Source: CAXBBB01 sp963815505 | GTDB taxonomy: Bacteria; Bacteroidota; Rhodothermia; Rhodothermales; BA12 | DNA length: 64,000 bases | NCBI GenBank assembly: GCA_963815505.1 | Contig: CAWFGU010000001.1 | Span: 1-64,000 of the forward strand | Direction of reading: 5' to 3' | In this document: one piece after another, positions 38,447-47,096 of the stretch | Layout: each line of letters opens with the position of its first letter | Numbering within the stretch: position 1 is the stretch's first letter | Notes under the pieces: model-generated | The model's database searches: none | What the model was told of the DNA's origin: nothing | What the model saw: only the letters and a program-made list of their open reading frames with translations | Made by a program: the position numbers and the translations under genes

Positions 38447-40583
38447 ATGGCACACACCCCAGCCCTCGACATCGAAGCGATCTTCGGTGAGAACACGTTC
38501 GGTCTGACCGAAATGAAGAACCGGCTGCCGAAGTCGGCCTACAAGAGCCTCGTCGGCACGATCGAACGCGGCGAGCGCATCGACCCGGACGTGGCCGACG
38601 CCGTCGCGATGGCGATGAAGGAGTGGGCGATGGAGAAGGGCGCGACGCACTACACGCACTGGTTCCAGCCGCTCACCGGGTCGACGGCAGAGAAGCACGA
38701 CAGCTTCATCACGCCGAACAAAGGCGGCGGCGCGGTAACGGAGTTCAGCGGAAAAGAGTTGATCCAGGGCGAGCCGGACGCGTCGAGCTTCCCGTCGGGC
38801 GGCCTGCGGCAGACATTCGAGGCACGCGGATACACGGCCTGGGACCCGACCTCTCCGGCGTTCATCATCGAGAACCCACAGGGCAGCTACCTCGCCATCC
38901 CCACGGCCTTCGCGAGTTGGACCGGCGAGGCGCTGGATAACAAGACGCCGCTGCTGCGCTCGATGGACGCGCTGAGCGAGCAGGCCGTCCGGGCGCTGCG
39001 CGTGATGGGACACAAGGACGTAAACAAGGTCACAAGCACGGTCGGCGATGAGCAGGAGTACTTCGTGATCGACAGCGAACTGTACCAGCAGCGCATGGAC
39101 TTGCAGATGACCGGGCGGCACGCTCTTCGGTGCCAAGCCGCCGCGCGGGCAGGAGATGGACGACCACTACTTCGGGTCGATCCCGAGTCGCGTGCTGAGC
39201 TACATGATGGCGGTCGAGAAGGAATTGTACCGCCTGGGCATTCCGGTCAAGACGCGCCACAACGAGGTCGCGCCGAGCCAGTACGAGATCGCGCCGATCT
39301 TCGAGAGCGCCAACGTCGCCGTCGACCACCAGCTGCTGACGATGATCACGCTGCGCCGGTTTGCGAGCCAGTTCGGCCTGACGATCCTGATGCACGAGAA
39401 GCCGTTCGCCGGAGTCAACGGATCGGGCAAGCACAACAACTGGTCGATGGGGACCGACACAGGTCTCAACCTTCTGGAGCCGACCGATGAGCCGCACGCT
39501 GAAGCCCGCTTCCAGTTCTTCTGCGCCGCCGTCATCCGCGCCGTCTACAAGCACCAGGATCTGCTGCGCCTGGCCGCAGCGACGGCCGGAAACGACCACC
39601 GCCTGGGCGCCAACGAAGCGCCGCCCGCGATCATGTCGATCTTCCTGGGTAGCCAGTTGACCGACGTATTCGAGCAGCTCGCCGGCAAGGGCGAAGCGAC
39701 GAGCAGCAAGTCCGCTGGGACGATGAAGCTGGGCACGGACGTGCTCCCGACGCTCCCGCGCCACAGCGGCGACCGCAACCGCACCTCGCCGTTCGCCTTC
39801 ACGGGCAACAAGTTCGAGTTCCGCGCGCTGGGCTCGTCGCAGTCGCCGTCGATGTCGAACACGATCCTCAACACGATCGTCGCCGAGAGCCTGGACGTGA
39901 TGACGACGCAGCTCGAAGAGCGCCGCAGCACCAAGAGCAAGCGGGCGACCATCGCCGGTATCGAGTCGGTCGTCCAAGACGTGATCAAGGAGTGCGGAGC
40001 GGTCCTGTTCGACGGCGACGGATACTCGCCGGACTGGCCGGTCGAGGCCGAACGGCGCGGACTGCTCAACTTGAAGACGACCGTCGACGCCATCGAGCGC
40101 CTGGGCGGACACGGCAACCCGGAGCTGTTCGAGCAGTACGGCGTGTTGACGGCGCCCGAGGTGCACAGCCGCCAGGAGGTCATGTTCGAGCAGTACTTCA
40201 TGACGATCAACATCGAAGCCGAAACGACCGAGCGCATGGCCCGGACGATGCTCTTCCCCGCTGGAACGCGTTACCTCGCCGACCTCGCCGCCACGCTCGA
40301 CAGCGGCGATGAGGTCGGCCTCACCTTCCCCGGCGTCAAGGAAACCGCCGAGGAGTTGAGCGAAGTGTTGACCGACCTGCGCGCCGCCATCGTCGGGCTG
40401 TCGAAGCAAAACCGCGAACTGGGGGGCGACGAGGTCCACAGCAAGGCCTACCACATGCGCGATAACGTCATTCCCGCAATGAACGCTGTCCGCGAAGCCG
40501 CCGACCGGCTCGAAGTCCTCGTCCCCCGCGACGAGTGGCCGCTGCCGACCTACCAGGAAATCCTGTTCGACAAGGAAGCGTGA
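38447..40583 (+). CDS. glnN: Glutamine synthetase type III, with one frameshift
   Basis: About 712 residues, the typical GSIII size, which makes glutamine from glutamate, ammonia and ATP. The N-terminal part (MAHTPALDIEAIFGENTFGL ... THYTHWFQPLTGSTAEKHDS FITPNKGGGAVTEFSGKELI QGEPDASSFPSGGLRQTFEA RGYTAWDPTSP ... VGDEQEYFVID) and the C-terminal part (DDHYFGSIPSRVLSYM ... TRHNEVAPSQYEIAPIFE ... GVNGSGKHNNWSMGTDTG ... NRTSPFAFTGNKFEFRALGS) are in different frames. The junction is at 39112-39118, where one extra G in GGGCGGCACG breaks GRTLFGAKPPRGQEM. Such a central enzyme should be intact, so a base-calling error is likely. Confidence 0.93.
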
Positions 40584-40718
40584 TCCTGCTGGACGTGCTA
40601 CGCGACGCGGCTCCGGGGCATTGGCTTCGGGGCCGCGTTTCGTTTGGGCGCGGGCGTTCGCTCACGTGCCGCGCGATCCTATCTTGACGCTCACCGCGCA
40701 ACCGCACCGCACCCCTCC

Positions 40719-41327
40719 ATGTCCGAACCGTCCGCCGAAGCGCCGTCCGCCTCGTCCGAACAGGACCGCGCGTGGGTCCGCGAGGCACTCGCTGGAGACC
40801 AGGGCGCCTACGGCAAGCTGATGGAGAAGTACGAGCGCCCGCTCTACTTCCACCTGCGCAAGCTCGTCCGGGGTGGCGAGGATCTGAACGATTTGGTGCA
40901 GGAGAGCTTCATCAAAGCGTTCGGCTCGCTGAGTTCGTACGCGCCGACCTACGCGTTCTCGACCTGGCTCTACCGCATCGCGACGAACCACACCATCGAC
41001 TACCTGCGCAAGCGGCGCCTCAAAACGACCTCGATCCACAAGCCAGTCCAGACCAAAGACGGCGAGATGGAAATCGAAGTCCCCGACGAAACGTATCGCC
41101 CCGACCGGCACATCGTGGCCGACCAGCGCAATACGCTGATTCAGGAAGCCATCGACGCGCTGCCGCCCAAGTACCATAGGGTGATCGTGATGCGGCACCA
41201 GCAGGAGATGGCGTACGACGAGATCGCCGAAGAACTGGGTGCTCCGCTTGGAACGGTCAAAGCGCACATCTTCCGCGCGAGGGAGCTGCTCAACAAGTAC
41301 CTGCGCGACAAACGCGACAGCTTGTGA
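40719..41327 (+). CDS. ECF-type RNA polymerase sigma factor
   Basis: 202 residues. Region 2 (YGKLMEKYERPLYFHLRKLV RGGEDLNDLVQESFIKAFGS LSSYAPTYAFSTWLYRIATN HTIDYLRKRR) and region 4 (LIQEAIDALPPKYHRVIVMR HQQEMAYDEIAEELGAPLGT VKAHIFRARELLNKYL) are complete and linked by a 40-residue segment with KDGEMEIEVPDETYRPD. This is close to RpoE/SigW-like factors of Bacteroidota that have no adjacent anti-sigma gene. No anti-sigma factor is seen next to it; the following genes are a toxin-antitoxin pair. Confidence 0.92.
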   Translation: MSEPSAEAPSASSEQDRAWVREALAGDQGAYGKLMEKYERPLYFHLRKLVRGGEDLNDLVQESFIKAFGSLSSYAPTYAFSTWLYRIATNHTIDYLRKRRLKTTSIHKPVQTKDGEMEIEVPDETYRPDRHIVADQRNTLIQEAIDALPPKYHRVIVMRHQQEMAYDEIAEELGAPLGTVKAHIFRARELLNKYLRDKRDSL

Positions 41328-41376
41328 ATGAACGGTGCAGGTTCACGCGCGTAGCAGCCGAAAACCTCCCGCCGCC

Positions 41377-41610
41377 ATGCCACCGCTAACCAAGCACATC
41401 CTGACTGACGAGCAGCAACGCCCCATCGCGGTTCAGATTCCGTACGAGCAGTGGCTCGAAGTCGAGAGAGAGTTGGGAGACTCCGCTTTCAGCGAAGAAG
41501 CGTCACCAAGCAACGCCGAAGAAGTGCTCCGGCGTACGGCAGGTACCTGGCGGCTCGGAGACGGCCTGGAATACCAGCGACGCCTTCGAGCAGAATGGGA
41601 CGATCGGTGA
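41377..41610 (+). CDS. VapB-like antitoxin
   Basis: The 77-residue product (MPPLTKHILTDEQQRPIAVQ IPYEQWLEVERELGDSA ... GDGLEYQRRLRAEWDDR) starts with a short strand-helix part such as found in small PIN-associated antitoxins (P.AVQI.Y..W..VE..L) and ends with the toxin-neutralising RRLRAEWDDR tail, similar to the tail near 50945 in the second pair of the window. It overlaps the PIN-domain toxin gene by 16 bases. Confidence 0.75.
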   Translation: MPPLTKHILTDEQQRPIAVQIPYEQWLEVERELGDSAFSEEASPSNAEEVLRRTAGTWRLGDGLEYQRRLRAEWDDR

Positions 41611-41975
41611 TTCTGCTCGACTCTGTCATCTTGATCGACCACCTCAATGGGGTCAAGGCAGCGGCTACATATTTGGTGTCTCTGACGGGCGTTGCACACG
41701 TCTCGCTCATCACGCGAGCCGAAGTGCTTACCGGGGCGCGTCTAGATCGAGAGCGAAACGACGCGGTTGACTTGCTCGCCCTGTTTCAAACCCTACCTCT
41801 CGAGGCAGGCGATGCGGACTATGCAGCCCACCTGCGGCAGCTCTACCGATGGAAGCTCCCGGACGCCCTCCAAGCAGCCCTTGCTATCGGGCATGGTCTT
41901 CGCCTCGCCACACGTAACACCAAGGACTTCGACCCCGATACGCATTCGTTCGTCGACGTGCCTTACGTGCTGTGA
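41595..41975 (+). CDS. vapC: PIN-domain toxin (VapC-like)
   Basis: The 126-residue product (MGRSVILLDSVILIDHLNGV ... VSLITRAEVLTGARLDRERN ... LPLEAGDADYAAHLRQLYRW KLPDALQAALAIGHGLRLAT RNTKDFDPDTHSF) has the PIN acidic residues: Asp in LLDSVILID, Glu in TRAEVL, Asp in KLPDALQAA and Asp in TRNTKDF. VapC toxins cleave tRNA or rRNA. The gene follows and overlaps its antitoxin gene, giving the common type II operon. Confidence 0.88.
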   Translation: MGRSVILLDSVILIDHLNGVKAAATYLVSLTGVAHVSLITRAEVLTGARLDRERNDAVDLLALFQTLPLEAGDADYAAHLRQLYRWKLPDALQAALAIGHGLRLATRNTKDFDPDTHSFVDVPYVL

Positions 41976-41976
41976 C

Positions 41977-42303
41977 TCACGCCGGCAGGTGCTCGGCCAG
42001 CCAGCGTCTCAGTTGCGGCTCGGGCAGCGCGCCAGTAAACTCGGCGATGATCTCTCCTCCTGAAAACAGCTTGACGGCGGGGATGCCCTTGATGTCGAAG
42101 CGCTGACTCAGTTCGGGATGCGCGTCCGTGTTGATCTTGACGAGCCGCCATGCGCCACCGCTCTCTTGCGCCAGCTTCTTGATCGTCGGCCCGAGCGTGC
42201 GGCAGGGACCGCACCACGGCGCCCAGAAGTCGACGACGACGGGCTTGTCGTGGCTCTTGTCGAGCACTTGGGTCTGGAACGGATCGGCAGTGGAGGCAGA
42301 CAT
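41977..42303 (-). CDS. trxA: Thioredoxin
   Basis: 108 residues with the classical active site FWAPWCGPCRTLGPTIKKLA (CGPC, residues 31-34), the cis-Pro loop GIPAVKLFSGGEII and no signal peptide. It is a cytoplasmic disulfide reductase. In this context (rhodanese, persulfide dioxygenase-like and YeeE/YedE genes downstream of the same regulator region) it may reduce protein persulfides. It is the last gene of a minus-strand run, 4 bases after the rhodanese gene. Confidence 0.93.
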   Translation of the reverse strand: MSASTADPFQTQVLDKSHDKPVVVDFWAPWCGPCRTLGPTIKKLAQESGGAWRLVKINTDAHPELSQRFDIKGIPAVKLFSGGEIIAEFTGALPEPQLRRWLAEHLPA

Positions 42304-42307
42304 CGGC

Positions 42308-42619
42308 TCAGGCGGTTTGTGCTCCGGCCTGGACGAGGTCGGGGAATCCGCCCGCGTTGATGGCGCTGGTATAGCCTTTCTTGCGCAGCATCTCAGCAGC
42401 CTTGCCCGACCGGTTGCCCGAACGGCAGTGCAGGTAGATCGTCTGGTCCTTGGGCAGATCGAGCGCGTCGAACTTCTGCTCGAAGTCAGGCGCGAGGAAG
42501 TCGACGTTCTGCGCTCCTTGCAGGTGACCTTCAGCGTATTCGTCCGGCTTGCGCACGTCGAGGACGGGAGCCGAGGTGTCGCGCGAGAGGAACTCGGAGG
42601 GACGGATGTCGGAAGGCAT
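42308..42619 (-). CDS. Rhodanese-like sulfurtransferase
   Basis: The 103-residue product from MPSDIRPSEFLSRDTSAPVL has one rhodanese domain, with DVRKPDEYAEGHLQGAQNVD and the active-site loop HCRSGNRSGKAAEML (Cys about residue 69). Single-domain rhodaneses of this type move sulfane sulfur from persulfides to acceptors. The gene lies between thioredoxin and a TauE/SafE exporter gene in the sulfur cluster. An upstream Met (42679) gives a basic extension without motif. Confidence 0.9.
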   Translation of the reverse strand: MPSDIRPSEFLSRDTSAPVLDVRKPDEYAEGHLQGAQNVDFLAPDFEQKFDALDLPKDQTIYLHCRSGNRSGKAAEMLRKKGYTSAINAGGFPDLVQAGAQTA

Positions 42620-42623
42620 GGAG

Positions 42624-43427
42624 CTAAGGTGTTTGGGTCGAGGAAGTGATCGGAGGAGCGTCGGCTGGCGCGAACGCATGCGGCGCTTCTTGAATCAAGA
42701 TAACCGCACCCATCACTACGAGGAAGACAGCGAAGCCGCGCCGAAGTGACGCTTGCGGAACGCGCGCGCTCACCCGACTGCCGACGACGGAGCCTGCCAT
42801 GCCGATGAGCGCGAACGTGCCGATGAGCCCCCAGTCGACCGTCGCGCCCGCCGCGCTGAGTAGATCCAAGTAGGAGACGAATCCCACCGCGCTGTTGAGT
42901 ACGATGACAGCCAGGCTGGTAGCGACGGCGCGCCGCATGTCGAGCCCGACCAGAAGAACCAACGCAGGCACGATCAGGAACCCGCCTCCGACGCCCACCA
43001 ACCCCGTCAGCACGCCCACCGACGCGCCGAGCAGTGCGACCAGCCATGCCGGACGCGAAACCCGATCGGTTTCGCCAGGCCGCCCTTTGAGCAGGGCTCC
43101 AGCGGCGGCGATCATCACGACGGCGAACAAGACGAGTTGGACGGCGATAGGCACGCGCGCCGCCAGCAGCGATCCGCCAAACGTCCCGACGATGCCGGGG
43201 AGGCCGAACCCGACCACGCTCCGCCAGTCGACCAGCCCGCTCCGAGCGTAGCTAACGGCTCCGACGAGCGCGATCGCCCCGACGATTGCCAGGCTTTCGG
43301 CGATTGCCACCTTTCCGGGCTGATCCGCGAGGTAGACGAGAATGGGGACGGTGAGGATCGAGCCGCCCGAGCCTAGCAGGCCGAGCACCAAGCCGATGAG
43401 CACGGCTCCCAGCAGGGCGTAGATCAT
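42624..43427 (-). CDS. TauE/SafE-family sulfite/anion exporter
   Basis: The 267-residue membrane protein has about eight helices, with GLVLGLLGSGGSILTVPILV at the N-terminus and GVLTGLVGVGGGFLIVPALV in the middle, the two internal repeats with GxGGGxLxVPxL motifs that define the family. Members export sulfite or other sulfonate-derived anions. It overlaps the stop of the MBL-rhodanese gene by one base and precedes the rhodanese gene, so it most likely removes sulfite produced by persulfide oxidation. Confidence 0.9.
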   Translation of the reverse strand: MIYALLGAVLIGLVLGLLGSGGSILTVPILVYLADQPGKVAIAESLAIVGAIALVGAVSYARSGLVDWRSVVGFGLPGIVGTFGGSLLAARVPIAVQLVLFAVVMIAAAGALLKGRPGETDRVSRPAWLVALLGASVGVLTGLVGVGGGFLIVPALVLLVGLDMRRAVATSLAVIVLNSAVGFVSYLDLLSAAGATVDWGLIGTFALIGMAGSVVGSRVSARVPQASLRRGFAVFLVVMGAVILIQEAPHAFAPADAPPITSSTQTP

Positions 43428-44872
43428 CAGTCTACCGTCGCGACTTGGTGCGACGCCCTATAGTTGGCGAACGCGTCGTTGACATACACTACGTCACGTC
43501 CTTCTCTCGCCAGAAACGCCGACGCCGCTGCGGCCCGAGCGCCCGATTGGCAGTGCACGATCAGCGTGCCTTGCTCCGGAATCCGCGAGTCCAGATAGTC
43601 GGGCAAGCGAGTGTAGGACGCATTGACCGCGCCGGGCACGAACCCGCTCCGATGTTCGCTGACGTACCGAGCATCGACTACAGTCCCGTGCGTCTCACTC
43701 TGCACGCGCTCCAAGTCGGAGAATGTGCGCTCGGGAATCGACGCCGACTCGACGCCATCCGCAAAGTAGGTGGCAAGGTCAGCGGGAGTGACAAAGCCCG
43801 CGACGGCGTCGTAGCCGATGCGCACCAGGTCGCGGACAGCTTCTTCGACACGGTCCTCCTCGACGACGAGCACGATCCGAGCTTTCTCATCGGTCAGCAG
43901 AGAGCCGACGAAAGCGGGAAAGTTCTTGCCCAGCGGTGCATAGAGCGAGCGCGGCAGGTGGGCAGCCATGAACGCCGAGCGGTCGGCCCGCGTGTCGATC
44001 ACCACAGACGCGCTATCGGACGCAAACTCGGCGAGACGGCTCGCAGACATGCGCTCGGCCAACGGTAGGTCTCCGAGCAGAGGCACGCCGTCGCGGTTCT
44101 GCTGCTTCATCCGGGCGAAGTACATCTGCGGCTCGGGCTGCCCGTCGAGAATGGCGGCAACGAAGGCATCCTCCCCCTCGCTCGCCGCGCCGAGTGACGC
44201 GTTGTAGCGCTTCTCGTAACCGACTGTCGTCATCGGGACGGCGCCCAATGCTTTCCCACACGCCGATCCGGCGCCGTGTCCGGGCCAGACCTGGAGATAT
44301 TCGTCCAACTCGGTGAAGCGCGGAAGCGACCCGTACAGCGTGCGCGCGGCCTCTTCCTGAACGCCGTGCAGCCCGGCAGCCTGCTCGAGCAGGTCGGGCC
44401 GCCCCAGATCGCCGACGAAGACGAAATCACCCGTCACGACTCCGATGGGCGTCGTGGCGCCGCTGCCCCGGTCGGTGACGACGTAGCTGAGGTGCTCAGG
44501 CGTGTGGCCCGGCGTGTGAACCGCTTCGATGTCGATGTTGCCGATCGAGAACCGGTCGCCGTCGCGCAGAAACGTCACGTCGTAGGCGGAGTCCTTGGCC
44601 CACGCGCTGCCCCAGCCTTCGGACTCACCCTCGGCGGATAGGTAGACGTGAGCGCCGGTCTGCTCGGCGAACTCGCGCGCGCCCGAGAGAAAGTCGGCGT
44701 GAATGTGCGTTTCGGCGACGGCCGTGATGCGCAGTCCCTCGGACTTGGCCGCATCGACGTACCGATCGATGTCGCGCAGCGGGTCGATCAGAAGCGCCTC
44801 GCCTGTTTTCTGGCAGCCGACGAGGTAAGCGTTCTGCGCCAGTTTGGGATCTGTGTAGGAGCGAAATAGCAT
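43427..44872 (-). CDS. MBL-fold persulfide dioxygenase-like protein fused to rhodanese domains
   Basis: From MLFRSYTDPKLAQNAYLVGC the protein is 481 residues. The N-terminal 240 residues form a metallo-beta-lactamase domain like ETHE1 persulfide dioxygenases: ETHIHADFLSGAREFAEQTG, VHTPGHTPEHLSYVV, TGDFVFVGDLGRPDLLEQ and PGHGAGSACG. They are followed by two rhodanese-like modules (about 265-355 and 380-475). The first lacks Cys (DTRADRSAFMAAHLP); the second has the loop HCQSGARAAAASAFL with active-site Cys. Such bifunctional enzymes oxidise persulfide to sulfite. The gene begins a run of sulfur genes on the minus strand. Confidence 0.9.
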   Translation of the reverse strand: MLFRSYTDPKLAQNAYLVGCQKTGEALLIDPLRDIDRYVDAAKSEGLRITAVAETHIHADFLSGAREFAEQTGAHVYLSAEGESEGWGSAWAKDSAYDVTFLRDGDRFSIGNIDIEAVHTPGHTPEHLSYVVTDRGSGATTPIGVVTGDFVFVGDLGRPDLLEQAAGLHGVQEEAARTLYGSLPRFTELDEYLQVWPGHGAGSACGKALGAVPMTTVGYEKRYNASLGAASEGEDAFVAAILDGQPEPQMYFARMKQQNRDGVPLLGDLPLAERMSASRLAEFASDSASVVIDTRADRSAFMAAHLPRSLYAPLGKNFPAFVGSLLTDEKARIVLVVEEDRVEEAVRDLVRIGYDAVAGFVTPADLATYFADGVESASIPERTFSDLERVQSETHGTVVDARYVSEHRSGFVPGAVNASYTRLPDYLDSRIPEQGTLIVHCQSGARAAAASAFLAREGRDVVYVNDAFANYRASHQVATVD

Positions 44873-44895
44873 AGCGTACGTGAGATAGAGTAGAG

Positions 44896-45438
44896 TTAGT
44901 GAGGCAAGTAGGAGCGCACCGCGCCATAGGTCCAAGTACCCGCAACGGCAGCGACGAGCGCGACCAGCACGATGCTGACGCCCCCACCGACCAGCGCGAA
45001 CATCGGTCCCGGACAGGCGCCCATCAGCGCCCAGCCAAAGCCGAACGCGAGACCGCCCATCCAGTAGCGCGCACCGGGGACGCGCCCACTTCCCCACTGC
45101 TTGGGAGATACGTCGATGGGCTCGCCATGCATCGTCTTTGCTTCTGAGCGGCGAATCAGCCACAGGCCGAGCGCGGCGGTTGCGACGGCGCTACCGATGA
45201 CACCGTACATGTGGAACGACTCGAAGCGAAACATCTCGTAGATGCGAAACCACGAGATCACCTGCGCCTGAGTAAAGACGACGCCCATACCGACACCGAC
45301 GAGTCCGTACAGCAGCAGGCTCAGCGGCAGATTCGTCCGGGTTTGGGTGTTGGAGGTGTCGGAGCCGGGAGCGGTCCGATCCTCGGTGGACTGCGCGCCA
45401 AGGGGTGGCGCTATGGTATAGGAAGTAAGGGAGGACAT
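44896..45438 (-). CDS. YeeE/YedE-type membrane protein (DUF6691-like half)
   Basis: The 180-residue protein has a polar N-terminus of about 35 residues and four helices. FGFGWALMGACPGPMFALVG GG carries the family GxxxGACPGP motif with the Cys used for thiosulfate or sulfur transport in YeeE; SFHMYGVIGSAVA precedes it. It forms one half of a split YeeE/YedE transporter, with the other half encoded by the gene just upstream (45472). Probably imports thiosulfate or another sulfane-sulfur compound for the persulfide enzymes. Confidence 0.88.
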   Translation of the reverse strand: MSSLTSYTIAPPLGAQSTEDRTAPGSDTSNTQTRTNLPLSLLLYGLVGVGMGVVFTQAQVISWFRIYEMFRFESFHMYGVIGSAVATAALGLWLIRRSEAKTMHGEPIDVSPKQWGSGRVPGARYWMGGLAFGFGWALMGACPGPMFALVGGGVSIVLVALVAAVAGTWTYGAVRSYLPH

Positions 45439-45471
45439 GAGAGTGTCGAAGCAGAGTGGTGGAGAGTGGGA

Positions 45472-46041
45472 TCAGCCCAGGAGTAGGGGCAGCAGCAGGT
45501 GCGTGACGATCAGTCCGCCGCCGAAGAAGCCCAGGACGGCCACGAGCGACGGGATCTGAAAGTCGGCGAGTCCGCTGATCGCATGGCCCGACGTGCAGCC
45601 GCCCGCCCACCGCGCGCCGAAGCCAACGAGAAAGCCGCCGCCGACGATCATCAGCAGACCCACGGGAGATGCGAGAGCCGACCACGAGAACAACTCGGCA
45701 GGCAAGAACCCCGCGACGTTCGTCACGCCCAGTTCAGACAGCCCGGCCAGCGTCTCGGGCGAGAGGTTGAGCGGCGCGTCAGGATCTCCGAGCAGGCGCA
45801 GCCCGATGAACCCTCCTACCATAATGCCCGCCGCGAACACGAGATTCCACGAACCGGCCGACTTCCAGTCGTACCGAAAGAACGAGGGCTTGGCGCGCTC
45901 GGGAACGGGGAGCGCCGCGCACATGTGGCGCAGGTTCGCAGAGACTCCGAACACTTTACCGCCCAGCAGCAGCAGCGTCGGAACGATGAGGCCAATGAGA
46001 GGGCCAGCGATGTACCAGGGGAGAGGATCGACGGGAGTCAT
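45472..46041 (-). CDS. YeeE/YedE-type membrane protein (N-terminal half)
   Basis: The 189-residue protein has four or five helices and the motif VGFGARWAGGCTSGHAISGL, the GCTSGH signature of YeeE/YedE proteins, with Cys at about residue 148. It is the first gene of the minus-strand sulfur run, 33 bases upstream of the DUF6691-like half; together they make one complete transporter. Control by the ArsR-type regulator encoded divergently at 46201 is likely. Confidence 0.9.
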   Translation of the reverse strand: MTPVDPLPWYIAGPLIGLIVPTLLLLGGKVFGVSANLRHMCAALPVPERAKPSFFRYDWKSAGSWNLVFAAGIMVGGFIGLRLLGDPDAPLNLSPETLAGLSELGVTNVAGFLPAELFSWSALASPVGLLMIVGGGFLVGFGARWAGGCTSGHAISGLADFQIPSLVAVLGFFGGGLIVTHLLLPLLLG

Positions 46042-46065
46042 GCGAGTGCGTTAGATTCGCCCCCT

Positions 46066-46081
46066 TACACAACCCGATAGT
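46066..46081. promoter_or_regulatory. Candidate operator, copy 1
   Basis: TACACAACCCGATAGT lies between the YeeE gene and the ArsR-type regulator gene; a near copy (TACACAACCGATCAGT) is at 46521. Pairing of a site with each side of a regulator gene suggests auto-regulation. Confidence 0.4.
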
Positions 46082-46200
46082 TTATCAGTTTCCATGCAGA
46101 TTGACAAAGGAATGGTTAAGAAGTGCGAAGCGTCTCTGCGCTCAGGGCGATACTTGGATCCCGGCGCGACCCTTACTCCAGATGAGTCGTGTAATCCCTC

Positions 46201-46506
46201 ATGAATGCTCCCGTCCCTACCGCACTGCTCGTCGCCGCTGCCGAGCGCTTTCGCCTGCTGGGCGATCCCGTGCGCCTTCACCTGCTCAATACGCTGCTCG
46301 AAATGGGTGAGGCCTCGGTTCAGCAGCTCGCGCAGACCACGAGTCAGAGTCAGCAAAACGCCTCCAAACACCTGCGCAAACTGGCCGAAGGCGGCATCGT
46401 GTCGAGCCGAAAGGAGGGACTCCACGTCTACTACCACGTCGCCGATCCGAGCATTCCCGGTCTCTGCTTGCTGGTCTGCGGTCAGATTTCCACCTCTTCC
46501 GCGTAA
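46201..46506 (+). CDS. ArsR-family transcriptional regulator
   Basis: The 101-residue product (LLVAAAERFRLLGDPVRLHL LNTLLEMGEASVQQLAQTTS QSQQNASKHLRKLAEGGIVS SRKEGLHVYYHVADPSIPGL CLLVCGQI) is a complete ArsR winged helix. Its only Cys are in CLLVC near the C-terminus; the first of the two Cys of the persulfide sensors BigR/SqrR is missing from the expected position near residue 40, so sensing would have to differ or use both C-terminal Cys. Placement next to persulfide-oxidation and YeeE genes fits the BigR type of regulon. Confidence 0.88.
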   Translation: MNAPVPTALLVAAAERFRLLGDPVRLHLLNTLLEMGEASVQQLAQTTSQSQQNASKHLRKLAEGGIVSSRKEGLHVYYHVADPSIPGLCLLVCGQISTSSA

Positions 46507-46520
46507 TGGTACGGGCACGC

Positions 46521-46536
46521 TACACAACCGATCAGT
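46521..46536. promoter_or_regulatory. Candidate operator, copy 2
   Basis: TACACAACCGATCAGT, 15 bases downstream of the ArsR-type gene; see 46066. Confidence 0.3.
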
Positions 46537-46648
46537 AATCCAACGTAGCTCACCGACGCCTCTGACATCCCGACATTCCGACGAGCACTCGCCCGATTCA
46601 CAAAACACGGACGACGCACACGCATTCCCGATGCAAACCCCCACATAG

Positions 46649-47071
46649 ATGGCCGCCTCCAAACGCCCTGCAGGTGTCGAACCCGAATACAACAAGCCCG
46701 ACGCGCCCGGCATCTGGATGAATTTCGACAACACGGTGTCGATCTACCACATCGTCGAGTCCGACCACACGTTCGAGCAGGCCGCGCAGCAGCTCTTCGG
46801 CGCCGTCGCCGACGCCGAGCGGCAGTTCCCCGGCTGGCCGCGCATCCTCTACCTCGAGATCGACGGCCACGTCGACTCGATGGGGCGCCACACGCCCGAC
46901 ATGGTCGAACTGCAGCAGGAGTTCCTGTTTTCCACCATCGGCGTCTTCCTCAGCGCCGTCGAGACGCCGCTCGTCTCGGCTCTCAACCCCCAACCGCAGC
47001 GCAACGACGTGCCCGACGGCCTCGTCGTCGGAACCGACGAGCCGACTGTCCCGACGACGAGTTGCGGCTGA
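46649..47071 (+). CDS. Conserved hypothetical protein, 140 aa
   Basis: The product (MAASKRPAGVEPEYNKPDAP GIWMNFDNTVSIYHIVESDH TFEQAAQQLFGAVADAERQF PGWPRILYLEIDGHVDSMGR HTPDMVELQQEFLFSTIGVF LSAVETPLVSALNPQPQRND) is soluble with an alpha/beta pattern and a conserved-looking block IDGH.D..GR.T.DM.ELQ.EF; no catalytic motif that I know. It precedes the HhH-GPD gene by about 26 bases and may be co-transcribed. Confidence 0.7.
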   Translation: MAASKRPAGVEPEYNKPDAPGIWMNFDNTVSIYHIVESDHTFEQAAQQLFGAVADAERQFPGWPRILYLEIDGHVDSMGRHTPDMVELQQEFLFSTIGVFLSAVETPLVSALNPQPQRNDVPDGLVVGTDEPTVPTTSCG

Positions 47072-47096
47072 TTTTCCACTATTGACCTCGCCTTTC

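Noticed and set aside
38429..40454. Minus-strand open frames opposite the glutamine synthetase gene
   Set aside because: Antisense shadows; the GSIII motifs are all on the plus strand.
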